From Lineus longissimus (lineage: Eukaryota; Nemertea; Pilidiophora; Heteronemertea; Lineidae): a DNA stretch of 64,000 bases. Every line of letters starts with the position of its first letter. Position 1 is the stretch's first letter. The stretch lies in contig NC_088324.1 of the NCBI RefSeq assembly GCF_910592395.1, forward strand, positions 3,784,001-3,848,000, given 5' to 3'. The position numbers and the translations under genes were made by a program. Shown piece by piece: positions 22,601 through 33,784 of the stretch. The notes below the pieces were generated by a model that did not search any database, was not told where the DNA came from, and worked only from the letters and a program-made list of their open reading frames with translations.

Positions 22601-25600
22601 GTGGATCAGACTTGCCCCTGAAAGTAAAACAAAACCCTCTTGCATGAATGAAATTTTACTTGATTCCTGCAGTAGTTACCATCACTTCTGGCTATTCACA
22701 CTCGCAGACCTTTTGAATGAGATTAGCAAACCTGAAGTTTCCTGTTAGGTTCACTACACCCGGGCAAGGAAAAGACGCACATGAGTAAAGAGCACACCCT
22801 GAAAAACTCAAGTCAGGCAAAGGCTTTAGGCCTGACTAGGCTTTGGTTCAGAGAAGGTAATGACTAACAGTATGCACTTACTTTCCCCTCCCTCCATTCT
22901 GAACAAGATAATCCACAAGTATTCGAATTAGTTCTCTCCTGCTGTTAACGGGAAGCAATCCCTCCTCCAGATGAGCTAGGACCGGCCCTCCATTCATATG
23001 TGCCTCAAGAATGGCCTTGACGTTATAATCCTGAAAATAGGATCATACCATGGGTGAGCAATCATAGTGGCACCTCTAAACAAAACATTTTCTTGACATG
23101 CTATCTCTTTCTCCAACTGTCCAACACTTCTGATCAGGTCTGAGAACCCTCTTGAGGCCAACTGACCTCATCAGAGCTACCTCTGTCAGTCATCATGGTC
23201 AGTGTACAATAGGCCTACTGAAGAAATCTTGTGAAGAAACGAAATATTTACAAGGCGAATAACATATGAACTTACTGTTACGGATGTTAAAGATGTGCAG
23301 TTTTTGCGGCTGGTGTTATTGGCCATGGAACCTGATGCAGTAGTTTGAGAAGATTGCCTGGGTGTGGAAGAAGACCATGGTGGAACTTGGCTGGACGCAA
23401 TCATCACAGAACCATTCAATGACGGCTGAAAAAAAGAATGTGATACCTATTTATTATGTATCTTCCATATTTTTGGGAGCATAAAACAACCCAGACAATG
23501 TCCATAAAGCATCTACTTATTATCCACATTTTCTTGAAAATTTCTCTCTTTAGGACCTCCGACATATGATATCAAACTCGGTCTACCAAGCTGCAGGTAT
23601 TTCAAGAAACTGTGTCAGGATCAATTGGGCCTCCTCAGAAAAATGCATGATTTAGAAAACTAGGATGTACATGTCACAGCTTGCTAGTGGCAGAAAGACG
23701 CATATCTTTTCATGCAAATTGCCGTTATTGGTTCCCATGTTGTGACTGCACATTGTAGGGCCTCCATTTCTGGCAGTTCTCTCTTTTTTAGGCCTACTGG
23801 TAGACCAAAACAAGCCGATTACCTACCTCTAACTCAAGGTGCAGCTCATCACTACAATCGGAGCCTGCAATGCTCTCCTTTAGTTTCACAACTGCCATGG
23901 AGAGTCGACGCCTCACTCCAAAACTGGTGATGCCCACTTCTTTGAGGTCAGCCTCCTCCATCGTTGCCAGCACCATCAAGTCGACATCATTTTCTTAAAT
24001 GAAATAACAAATAACATTAAACAACAATTTCAGGATCCAATCATTTTGTGGATTTCACTTCAGATCAACAGTCAAAACAGAAAGGTGAAAACCTGCAACA
24101 AATACAGACATCACAGAACTCATGACTGACTGACCTCACTGACAATGACTGACTGACAGAGCACAAGGAGAAAAGGTTCTTTCTCTAACAAGTAAATTGG
24201 AATCGCAAAGACATTCTGACACAAATGACAAGAAGACTGAGTTTTGCCAAACTAAAATCAAAAAATTGATACCAGGACGAACCAGACACGAACTCAAAAA
24301 AAGGATCCCAGTGGAATTACCTAGACAAGCTGACTATTTGTCAAATACCAAACTAATTTTGATAGCCACAATTCTAAATCTAACTCACAGACCAAAACAC
24401 GCTCTATCTTAAAGGCCGAGAAGAATGGCAACAATAATTAATATCAAACATAAATTGATTAAGGTCTTGTACTAAGGACGCCCAAATTAAACAGCATTTT
24501 TTTAAAATTCACATCACTCGTCACAGCTTGATAAGCCTGTCACAATTCTAAATCTACCTCATAGACCAAGACAAGCTCTATCTTAGAGGCCGACAAGAAT
24601 GGCAACAATAATATCAAGACATAAATTGACTAAATGTCTTCAGTTCCAAAGTAAAAACACCAATTTATTTAATTCAATTATTTGTCATTACTCAATACTT
24701 GATAGGCCTGTCACAATTCTAAATCTACCTCATAGACCAAGACAAGCTCTATCTTAGAGGCCGACAAGAATGGCGACAATAATATCAAGACATAAATTGA
24801 CTAAATGTCTTCAGTTCAAAGGTAAAAACACCAATTTTTTTCAATCAATTATTTGTCTTACTTGATAAGCCTGTCACAATTCTAAATCTACCTCATAGAC
24901 CAAGACAAGCTCTATCTTAGAGGCCGACAAGAATGGCGACAATAATATCAAGACATAAATTGACTAAATGTCTTTAGTTCCAAAGTAGAAACACCAATTT
25001 TTTTCAATCAATTATTTGTCTTACTTGATAAGCCTGTCACAATTCTAAATCTACCTCATAGACCAAGACAAGCTCTATCTTAGAGGCCGACAAGAATGGC
25101 GACAATAATATCAAGACATAAATTGACTAAATGTCTTCAGTTCCAAAGTAAAAACACCAATTTTTTTAATTCAATTATTTGTCATTACTCAATACTTGAT
25201 AGGCCTGTCACAATTCTAAATCTACCTCATAGACCAAGACAAGCTCTATCTTAGTCTTTAGAGGCCGACAAGAATGGCGACAATAATACTCAAGACATAA
25301 ATTGACTGAAAGGTCTGAAGTTCCAAATAAAAACACTTAAATTGTTGAAATTCAAATCATGTCATCACTTGATGGCTGTAACTTGTTAGGTCTGTCACAA
25401 TTCTATTCTAAATCTATCTCAATTATAGGCCAAGCGATATATCTTAAAGGTCAGCAAGGATGGCAACAACAATATCAACAGCGGCCTTTTCATGAGTGGG
25501 CTAAAAAACCTTCTGTTCTTTCTGACATTGGTCAGATGTGACAGAAATTGCATGACATGTAGGCTAATAGTTGTTCAATTTTCAATCCATTTTTTAAAAT

Positions 25601-27424
25601 CAGATGTACTTAATTAATTCTTTTGACAGCTTTTTTACAAGTCATGTGCACTTGAATTACAGAAGAATGCAGTCAGCATATTCCTTCAAATATTTGACTT
25701 GATAAAACTAAAAGGATCATCATAATTTTGTCACAAACTGAAAGTGAAAGGAAAAGCCTTGATCATCATATGTCACCTGGCTGGAAGTGGAAATGAAAAT
25801 TAGTTCAGTTGTGTATTAAATGGCAGATTGACTAGATCACACCACCCTTCATCACGTTACTGTTAGGATCTGCCTGCACTCCTGAAAAAAAGTTACAACA
25901 GAATCCAAAATTTAAGATGAACGACCATGCATCAGACCACCAGACATAATTAATAAGATATATTGCAAGCAAGCATAGTAGGCCATTGACAGTAGGCCTA
26001 CTATATCCATAAGGGGCCTAAAGCTCACCTATTAAAAGGCCAGCATGAATCTGCACGGACATCTGCAACATCATTTAGATTTATCAAAAAGTTGCCATAC
26101 AGGCCTACAATGGTAGTTGATAAAGTATGGAATTAGTGAAACCTTGGAAACACTGATAAACCTTGTAATATTCAATGTAAACCATGGAATCACTGTGCAA
26201 ATAGCGCGGGAAATCGGATGCGTTCCTTCCACGATTTATACCCTCCCAACTGACAGTCTCGTCCCAGCTGACTTTATTGATAGCAATTTGCCAGTTAGTT
26301 CAGAAGCCAACATTTTTAATGTGGAGGATGACGTCATCAATTGGCAATGCGCTGTGGTCGTTAAAATATTTTATTTCTCTTCAATGGAAGCAAAAATTAG
26401 TTTTTATGATTGTTTTGTATTCCATAGACGATAAAGTATTATGCTCGGTACTAGATGCACGAGATCATAGGACAAACACACACGTGAATAAAAAAAACCG
26501 CTTAGAACTGGTGACGTCACAAAGATCTCTGCATCCCACGATGCGTACTGGAAGATGTAAGAAATCGCTCACGGCGAAGGAATTTGTTCACATTTTTCAT
26601 CTCCAAACCCTTCCAAAACCTTCGGTAATAAACCTTCATCTACGTTTCTTGTCATGTATAAGATGATGTACGGATAAGTGCCAGCCGGTACTGCATGATG
26701 TAGTCAATCTTCTCTGTATCACTCTGTATGATCACACCGCTCCGTAGCTCAAATAGGCCCCGTGTGGTGGCGTAGTAAGCGGAGCGCTGATTGGTCCATA
26801 TTATGGGTGTGTGGTGGGCGTGTCGTGACGTGAATGCCCATATTTGGGAGATCAGTAATGTACACGGGAGGCGAGGTATGACTGGGTTGTTCTAAAATAT
26901 AGATTGTTGAATCGGATATGCGACTGATTTCTAAACTACCGTCAAATTCCGATCTGATCATGTAAAAATAATTTCCAAATATTGATTCGTAACCACTTTA
27001 GGTTCCAATGGCATTATTTCATGTTTTTATGCATTTTTAGGACTGATTCCAAGGTTTATCACTGGTTCCAAGGTTTCACTGATTCCAAGCTTTATCAACT
27101 ACCGCCTACAATACAATTATAATACATGTACGAAGTACAGCAGTACAGTGCAAACACACACGCACACACGCTGTGCAGTGTGCCAGCATCACATGTGACG
27201 ACGTCACAGAGTATTATACTTTGATCAAAAATATCGAAATACGAGATGAAATCGAGTGAATTACCTTCCAACGGTTCGAAAACAACTTCAGACAGGTCCC
27301 CAACGTTTTCATCGAGCCACTCCTTTAGAGACGGGTTTGACATAATCGGAGATTTTTTGAAAGAACTGCAGAGATCCAAGAAGAACTTCGCGCACGAGCA
27401 TCCGATCGGGTACGGAAATGGCAT
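19686..27424 (-). CDS. SAM-domain protein, SAMD3-like, ten exons, one in-frame TGA
   Basis: Exons, each with GT-AG borders and matching phase: 27265-27424, 23827-23993, 23276-23425, 22882-23030, 22428-22521, 21984-22181, 21555-21719, 20978-21140, 20406-20548, 19686-20003. The total is about 567 codons, a size usual for SAMD3-like proteins. Exons 1-2 form a SAM domain (SLKEWLDENVG; MEEADLKEVGITSFGVRRRL), a protein-interaction module. Exon 3 is a Ser/Thr-rich linker. Exons 4-6 hold a conserved block (RRELIRILVDYLV; EALAIAMVEQFPCLKD; GHGYIEYRLKTIR). Exons 7-10 match the C-terminal half of the family (RLRDMPEL; PFILRVG; AFDRLFKIFFIFNVHYP). A second ATG at 27343, giving MSNPSLKEWL, may be the true start. 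An in-frame TGA at 20448-20450 in exon 9 would remove the C-terminus: a CGA-to-TGA change, a sequencing error, or real loss. The molecular role of the family is unknown. Confidence 0.82.
24310..25480. repeat. Tandem repeat of about 163-174 bp in intron 1
   Basis: About six units, marked by GCTCTATCTTAGAGGCCGACA at 24401 (variant), 24575, 24746, 24909, 25072 and 25243, so spacing is 163-174 bp. Units also share CACAATTCTAAATCTACCTC and ATAAATTGACTAAATGTCTT. The array lies wholly inside intron 1 of the SAM-domain gene. The outer units are the most diverged, as is typical for an expanding array. Confidence 0.93.
26103..27112. mobile_element. Mutator-like MITE, 992 bp, perfect 9 bp target duplication
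   Basis: GCCTACAAT flanks both ends (26103-26111 and 27104-27112). The ends pair over at least 60 bp: GGTAGTTGATAAAG, then GTGAAACCTTGGAA, then TGATAAACCTTG, and their complements. Each end itself contains short tandem variants of the word CCTTGGAATCAGTGA. A 9 bp duplication with long inverted ends fits Mutator-like elements. The interior frame 26117-26434 shows no transposase motif. It is inserted in intron 1 of the SAM-domain gene, so it post-dates the host element. Confidence 0.9.
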
Positions 27425-27445
27425 TGCGCAACTCCCAAGACGCTG

Positions 27446-27452
27446 TTATATG
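27446..27452 (-). promoter_or_regulatory. Possible TATA-like element of the SAM-domain gene
   Basis: CATATAA on the minus strand, 22 bp upstream of the first ATG (27424) and about 100 bp upstream of the second ATG (27343). If transcription starts 25-30 bp downstream, the first ATG would be lost or very close to the cap, which favours the start at 27343. Weak, based on position and sequence only. Confidence 0.25.
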
Positions 27453-27730
27453 CTCCTAGAACAAAGGCGATTTGGCGGGCGCGGGAATTCTAATCTGCTA
27501 ATTGCGCGGAGATTAACTATGGCGCCCCGACTCACTCTGTAAAGAGTGATATCGCACATGAAAACAATGAGTTGCCAGGGCACTCTTTTAAGAGTGAAAA
27601 TAACTTCCGTCCGGGCGAGTGGATGGGCCTAATTTCTGACTCTTATAGAGTTAAAGACGTTTCACTCGAAGTCCAGAGTGAAAATCTCACTCTTTACTTT
27701 TAAGAGAGCATGTTCGCCTAAAATCCTGCA

Positions 27731-27777
27731 GCACTCACCATGGAGGTATTATTTAGATAATACCTCCATGCACTCAC
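27731..27777. mobile_element. Micro-hairpin between 8 bp direct repeats
   Basis: CATGGAGGTATTAT, a 4 bp loop TTAG, and ATAATACCTCCATG form a near-perfect hairpin at 27739-27770. GCACTCAC occurs immediately before it (27731-27738) and again at 27770-27777. The structure looks like a 31 bp remnant of a hairpin MITE with an 8 bp target duplication, 23 bp outside the 10 kb element. Confidence 0.6.
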
Positions 27778-27899
27778 AAACGCAAAATCAAAGCTGCCCT
27801 TAGAAATGGTGCGTTGCAAACGTTGAGTGCTTACGACGGATGAAATGTTGCTGCGTAAATGAAGGGAGGGCAGATGCATTATTTCAATGGCAACTTGCC

Positions 27900-28345
27900 A
27901 TTCTTTTCACCGGGATATGGATACATTATCTGATGAAGCAAAGAACAATTTTGTTAATTCTTGATAATCTGTCTCTTCCTCTAAAAACTGTAAATCATCA
28001 TGCTTGTCACTCTGCTCAATTTCAGCTATTTGTCCAAGTTCTACTTGTTGACCTTCATTGTTGTCTATGGCTATCTCCAGCTCCAAAAGCACTGATCCTC
28101 TCCCAAGACAAGCTGATCATTTTCATGACCTCTCGAAGTTCGATTTTTGGACTTTCCCCATCATCCACGGTGTCACCACAAAGTTACTCGTAGGAAACAC
28201 ATCATGGGTAATCCCCTTCCTGACATTTTCAGCAGCCTGATACATGTAATTCCTGAATAACTGGGCCGTCTGCATTAGCCCTTTGCCCATTCAAGGTTGG
28301 GAGTTCCTCTGTTTCTGAGGTCATTTTCATTTGCTAACTAAACGC
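27900..28345 (-). pseudogene. Broken coding-like stretch, acidic, unidentified
   Basis: Three minus-strand frames follow each other with shifts and stops. One starts at an ATG near 28335 (MKMTSETEELPTLNGQR), one reads GITHDVFPTSNFVVTPWMM, and the last is open at 27907-28092 (VELGQIAEIEQSDKHDDLQF). All have good protein-like composition and the last is strongly acidic. They resemble a decayed gene or the pieces of a processed copy. I do not recognise the family. The stretch lies just outside the 10 kb element, upstream of the SAM-domain gene. Confidence 0.35.
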
Positions 28346-29945
28346 AAAATGTCCGTGGATGGATTCGATATCGGCGCGCGTTTTGTTACGGTGTCCTCGC
28401 ATACGCATGGCCTAAAAGGTGGGCCTGAATATAATCATCTGCGAATCTTTTGAGCTGATGAATAGGCATGGAGATGTCGCCTTGGGCTCGGGATGAAAAT
28501 CGATGTCAGCATTACCACTGCCTCCATCTTCATCATCTGTTATCGTGGCCATACATGTACATGTACAATGACTCAGGAACAGCAAGTACATGTACTGAGT
28601 ACAAGAGCGATAATATCATATTCACCAATACTTTACATGAAAGAAGTTATCAAAATTCTGATCGGACAAACGCTTCACACAAGTCTCAATCAATCGGTAC
28701 TATTGAGTTATCATTATCCTGCTACTATTGTGCGGGAATAGTTAGACCAAATATGAGCAAATCACGTCTATAATCTCAGTCGAAGGGTGATGTCTGGAAC
28801 CCGCTAATTGTTAGAGTAAAAATTGACAACTTCGCTGAACTTAGAAAATTTTTCAAATCAGACCTTGGTCAGACAGCGAGCTATGCGGGCTACTATACAA
28901 CAATATTAATGAAAATATTTCGGCGAGAATCGGCACGCAAAATATATTTTAACCCGATAAGATTATTAATGTGAATCGCAAAATATTAAACGGGAATAAT
29001 AATTTGTAGCGATCAAATAACTCAAGTCAAGTTAAAAATATAAATTCTACCAACAACAAAGGTAGAACGAAGGAAGGATAGGAAAAATTAAATTCCGATG
29101 GACGTCGAATCCAAAACAGAATCGATCTCAGAACGGAAGTCAAAGACAAACGAAAACGGAAGTCGAGTTAACAATGGAAGTTTTGGGAACAGGAGTCAAA
29201 TACTCAAAGTCCAACTCAAAACAAAATGATTCCAAATTATTAGTATTTTGCCTAGGAGCGGTCGAAACCAACATTATCGTGGTAAATTCGCCCCCATCGG
29301 ACAATTACACTTGCAGATTAGGTCTCTAACAAGTATAATCGAGTGGGCTTCATCTGTATCAAATGTACACCATAGCAGGGAAAAAGAACGCACTCTGTGA
29401 ATTTTGGCAGTTTCAAGGCGTCTCCTGTTGCACTATGGTGGCACCACTGTGAATCCGAGTTCATGAAAATGTTTTGACGTATGCAAAAACCGGCAAATCT
29501 GGGTGTTGAAAGGTTGTTCAAGTGCTCCTCATCAGAGGTCGGTAGTGCAACGCAACTTATTCGCCGGGGATGACATGTCACGAAACGCTTACAAAAGTTG
29601 GGAGTCTTCAACTGTCCGGTAGAAACAAACCTAAGGCGGGAGTTAGCCTTCATTCATAATCATTGCAATTTCGAGAACACCAGACAGTGGAACTTACAAC
29701 ACTCGAATCGTTCATATCAACAATGACATGCAGAGATATGCGTTTTTTGTGCAAACCTTTTTTCTAGACTTGTTGCAGTCGACCTGATTTGCGATCGAAT
29801 CGGCGGGTGTGAATCTCGTCCGATCGGGGATCTTTGCCTTTGCTGACAACCCCTCCTTGCATGCGATCAGTCGACTTGATGCATTAAAAAAACAAAGGAA
29901 TTCGACAACTTCCTGAACAGTGCGATTGATTGAGGTGATTGTAGA
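28346..29945. other. Intergenic stretch, weak frames only
   Basis: Copies of ACATGTACATGT lie near 28551-28595. A minus frame of 111 codons (29318-29653) is the longest here, with no motif recognised. Plus frames 28468-28773 and 28493-28741 overlap in different registers and look like chance. No gene is supported. Confidence 0.4.
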
Positions 29946-31650
29946 ATGTCAGCTCTTATGACAGCTGTGCCTAGTGGGATTCATGTGAAGAACGCAAATT
30001 CAGACGACGATCCCAGCAAGCCTTTAATGTATGGAAGGGTGTGTCTGTTCATACTGCACAGCCAATGAAATCGCTGCAGCTAGGCGTTGATTATTATCGC
30101 ATTATGAATTGGTTGATCAGACCTTTAGGAAATGGTATTATCCGTGTTTACCGCGCCCATACTTCAGCATCGCTTACCGTTCACGTTAGTGACGAATCAG
30201 TGCCTGCATTTGCACCGATTACGCAGATTTAAATATCGCCTCAAAGTGCACCTCCATGAAAATTAGCTTTACACTGCAAAATAAAATAAACCCGGAGGAC
30301 GGGCATGTAGTCTCATCGGACATGCCGGAAATTACCGATAGTTTCCAACTTGATGATCCATGACCATTTGAGTGTTGGCATCATGCAATCAGCGAACTGA
30401 CCGTTTTGAATTGGTCATGAATCAGTGATTGGTTGCTGATTCGAAACCAATCAAAAACCTATAAATGATCGTACGAGAGGCTCACACGTCATTCACGGGT
30501 GTCATCAAGTTCCGGTGAGCGATATTTTGCGTGACTGGATCAAATCCATCATCCCTTGGCGTCGCCTGTCTATACTTAACAGTTGACAACAGGTTATTAA
30601 GATTGAAAGCGCATCTCCTGTAGACTGCGCGCAAGGAAGGACATAATGACTCAACCGAATCGTGCCCATTGTAACACTCGATTTGTTTGTTTTATTCGGT
30701 TTGATAATCCACAGTTTTACATGGTGGTGGGTGATGAAACGCTTCTATCGACTTATATTGAATGGCGCCGTCGTGTTATGGCGGTGAGATCCGTGTCATA
30801 AGATAGGAACACACTGAGACTAGATGTCTACAAGATCAAGTCGAAATGCCTTTAAAATCTTATATGAATAACAAATCGAACATTCTGTTTTGTTAGCGTT
30901 ATTGTCGTGGCGGCATCTAACTCTTAGACAACACAGTACCATGTAAGAGTAACGCTCAAATGTGGACAAGATTTGAATATTTTTCCCCGGAATAGTGGAA
31001 CTGTGTGATATTGAATTTTGAATTTCTGAACGCTTTTACTGAGAAACCCGATATACTTCAGTGAGTACACATATTAAAGTCAAATAGGAAGGAAGTCAAG
31101 CAACGAAGAAATACATGGGATTGAAAAGTATTCGGAATATTGGTGGTTTATGTAGCTATAGGAATCAATACGTACCACCTCCCGTATCTAATGGCATTTT
31201 ATACAGCAATCCTACCCTTGTCCGTGTTGCGATCCATATCGAAAGTGCATATAGAGCGTATAATGAAAATCGGCGGTACGTTATACGGGCGCGGAATTTG
31301 TTCCCGCCAGAACTTCTTACGTGTGTGTAAACGTACCAGGTCGTAAAGTATTACTCTGCAAAATACTCTGAATTCAATCTGCTACCGGCGTAGATATAGC
31401 GGAGGTCATAAGATCCAACGCTGACGAATAAAACACCCGTATTTATTATTTGTTGGTGGTATTAGAACTGAAGGCAAAACACTTCATCAGCCCACATACA
31501 ATGATGGAATGCAAGGTGTCGCCAACTTCAAACTACCCGCATGTCGGGTATGATTGTACATTACAATATGGAGTAGCAAATAAGATTCTGCCCTACACCA
31601 TTTCAGAACCTTCTACATCGAACAACGACAAAGTGTACTAACCTCCGGTG
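29946..31650 (+). other. Run of short plus-strand coding-like frames, unidentified
   Basis: Several short frames in one direction read like protein and start with ATG. They are 29946 (MSALMTAVPSGIHVKN), 30041-30232, 30256 (MKISFTLQNKINPEDG), 30646 (MTQPNRAHCNTRFVCF), 31140-31346 and 31450-31641. The frame at 31140 has a hydrophobic segment around YLMAFYTAILPLSVL followed by a basic tail. An AATAAA is near 31428. No domain is recognised. They could be exons of one gene, small genes of an inserted element, or old viral DNA. The sequence does not decide between these. Confidence 0.25.
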
Positions 31651-31663
31651 AAGATTTAAACTT

Positions 31664-31740
31664 TGACCTCTGTGACCTTGAGAAGCAAGTCAATTAAAAC
31701 CTCGGATGCTTTGTGATAAAACCCTATTAGACACCCCCAA
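31664..31740 (+). repeat. Dispersed repeat family B, short fragment
   Basis: TGACCTCTGTGACCTT at 31664-31679 and the following bases match the conserved core of family B seen more fully at 35.5, 52.4 and 56.5 kb. Confidence 0.7.
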
Positions 31741-31765
31741 CAATAAACTAGAGGCCTACGGCCAG

Positions 31766-32385
31766 TGAGCTTCGCTTGGTCCATCTGGTTGTACTTTACT
31801 TCCGATGTATTCAAAGAGCGCGATTACGATTTGAAGGCTGCGACAGTAGGTTAATATTACTACATGTATTTGCAATGGTGATCCTTGGACTGTCACAACC
31901 CAGTAGATGCATGGTCACAAGCAGTAACTGCATTCAGGACAGTTACACCAAATCCGTTGAAGTTCAGCCGGAGACAAACCATAGGGACCGCCAGTAAATG
32001 CAGTCTGGAACATTTTTATGAATTACTTTGAAGTGCAGGTTGCGAAAAACAAGTCCAGTCGATGCATGGCCACCACCTTAAGGCAAGCAGCAGTAAAGGC
32101 AGTCAATGCACTTACATCAACTATTTTACAAAGTGCAGGTTGAGACCAAGCAGCTCAGATGCATAGTCACAACCCGAGGACAACCAGTAAGCAGTCTGGG
32201 CCTTTACATCACTCTTTTGAAGTGTACGTGGGTTTTGACAAACTAGTCCAGTGAACATGGTCCAGCCTAGCCAGGGGAAACCTTTATACCAGGGTCAACC
32301 AACCAGTAAATGCAAGTTCAGGACCAAGTCCAAAGGGTATGATTGATAGCCCGCATTGATATTGAGTAAATACTTAACAGATCCA
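31766..32385 (+). repeat. Tandem-cored dispersed repeat (family A), copy 2
   Basis: This copy begins with a leader (AGCTTCGCTTGGTCCATCTG) also present in copy 3 at 63366. The tandem units start near 31884 (GGACTGTCACAACCCAGTAG). The fixed tail (GGGTATGATTGATAGCCCGC) ends near 32385. No coding frame. It shares orientation with the other two copies. Confidence 0.85.
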
Positions 32386-33784
32386 CTGATATTTTTGTAA
32401 ATCAACTTTACTGCCACACACTGTTTTCTTTATTGAGTTTAAGTACTACAGTGAAATATGAATGAAATCCTAGAATCACCAGGTTCTTTTGATGAACGCG
32501 AGTGAGCAATGATGTTGAAAAGCGATTGGAGGTGTATGAGTGATGCTGAGCTCCCCTCTCTCGGTCATCTGTGTCTGTGACCTGGTCACCGTGGTTGAAA
32601 TGCAGCTGTGGATCATACCTGACACCTGTAAAACATTGAGAAAACACTTTAATTTTGCTTACGAACGAAGTTATATAAGTCTAACATACACTAAATTAGA
32701 TGCTAATGATCAAGGAAGTTCATCGATATGATTGAGAATATTCTAAGTCGGGATTATTCGCTAAATCTCGAAACACAAAACCTGCGACACCGCGACAAGT
32801 TTGCTTCAAAAGATGCACGTTCTCCCCATAATCACCCGAACTGTAATACCGCAAATATATTCTTAACACCATGTCCTTGGCCTCTGACGAGTTAATTTTG
32901 CCTGATGCAGTGTTTTTAACACGATTTTGAGGACGATTACTATCACGAACATTCACCGTGGTTTGTAGAGAACTGTCCTGACAGTCTTCTTCGAATAAAT
33001 ACGCGATATCAATTAAATGTTTTTTTATTTCGCTCACTTACATCAAAATTATTGACGGAATCATGGTAAAGAAGTATCATAAAACACTCCAGATCGTTTA
33101 CAAGCGTAGTGTGACATCAAAAACTGTAAATATTACTGAATTAACTGAGCACTATTTCGCCTGCCCATGTCGACATCAGTCGATATTGACAAAAGCGGCG
33201 GGTGCTTTTGCCACCAGTGCGCCTGCGCAGCACCCACAACTCCTTCATTGAACAGCTTGTCGAGAAAAAAAAATTCAAACGATTTCAAGAAGTAGTCCGG
33301 CACTAAGGCTTAAACGTAGAAACGACAGTACACCAAATTCGTATCATATAGCTTTGGCTTCAAAATTGCAATGACATTTTCAAGATCATCGCCTGGAGAC
33401 CTCATCGGAGGTCGAATCTAAAGCACGAAATATACGTTTTGGTGTAATGCCCTAAAGTAACACCAAGTTTCAGCAAAATAGCCCGAGTGGTTGTAGTTCG
33501 TCACGTGCAAACGTATGCACCACATTACTGAGCCTACCGCGGGGTCGCCAATAGTCATGATAGTGGCTACACACCGGTCACCTATCGGGACTTTTAGAAT
33601 TAAAATATGTATACACCAGAGTTTGGCGTCGATTTATATACATGAAATTATTTGCCGAATAACTCTGCTTGTGAATTATAGGCCCCCCGGCAGTGACCAA
33701 TCAGCGCCACCCGTGGGGCCTAATGGTATAATGATACCATTGCCAAGTGGGCCCTTGTGGACAGATGGATGAACTGACGGACGG
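32386..33784. other. Spacer with a 105-codon minus-strand frame
   Basis: The frame 33037-32720 on the minus strand lacks an ATG at its start but reads well as protein (SSEAKDMVLRIYLRYYSSGD, then FVFRDLANNPDLEYSQSY). A strong splice-donor-like word, GTAAGTGAG, lies at its upstream edge, which argues against simple reading through. No family is recognised. The remainder, including 33063-33251 and 33515-33772 plus, has no supported gene. A GACGGACGGAC tract near 33776 resembles the tail of family B. Confidence 0.3.

Larger units (their letters stand above)
17562..27708 (-). mobile_element. Candidate 10.1 kb TIR-bounded element carrying a SAM-domain gene
   Basis: The left end CTCTCTAAAAAGTAAAGAGT (17562 on) and the reverse complement of the right end, CTCTCTTAAAAGTAAAGAGT (from 27708), match over about 33 bp. 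The match continues through GAAATTTCACTCT versus GAGATTTTCACTCT. Palindromes built from ACTCT/AGAGT crowd both ends: about 650 bp on the left and 180 bp on the right. CA follows both termini in the same sense, a possible 2 bp target duplication. The whole transcription unit of a ten-exon minus-strand gene fits between the ends, with its start close to the right terminus and its poly(A) signal just inside the left array. No recognised transposase domain is present. Known superfamily: none assigned. Terminal boundaries are inferred from the inverted match. Confidence 0.6.

Noticed and set aside
27900-28345. Upstream exons of the SAM-domain gene
   Set aside because: The frames are broken by stops and shifts, lie outside the inverted ends, and the SAM domain is already complete from exon 1 at 27265-27424.
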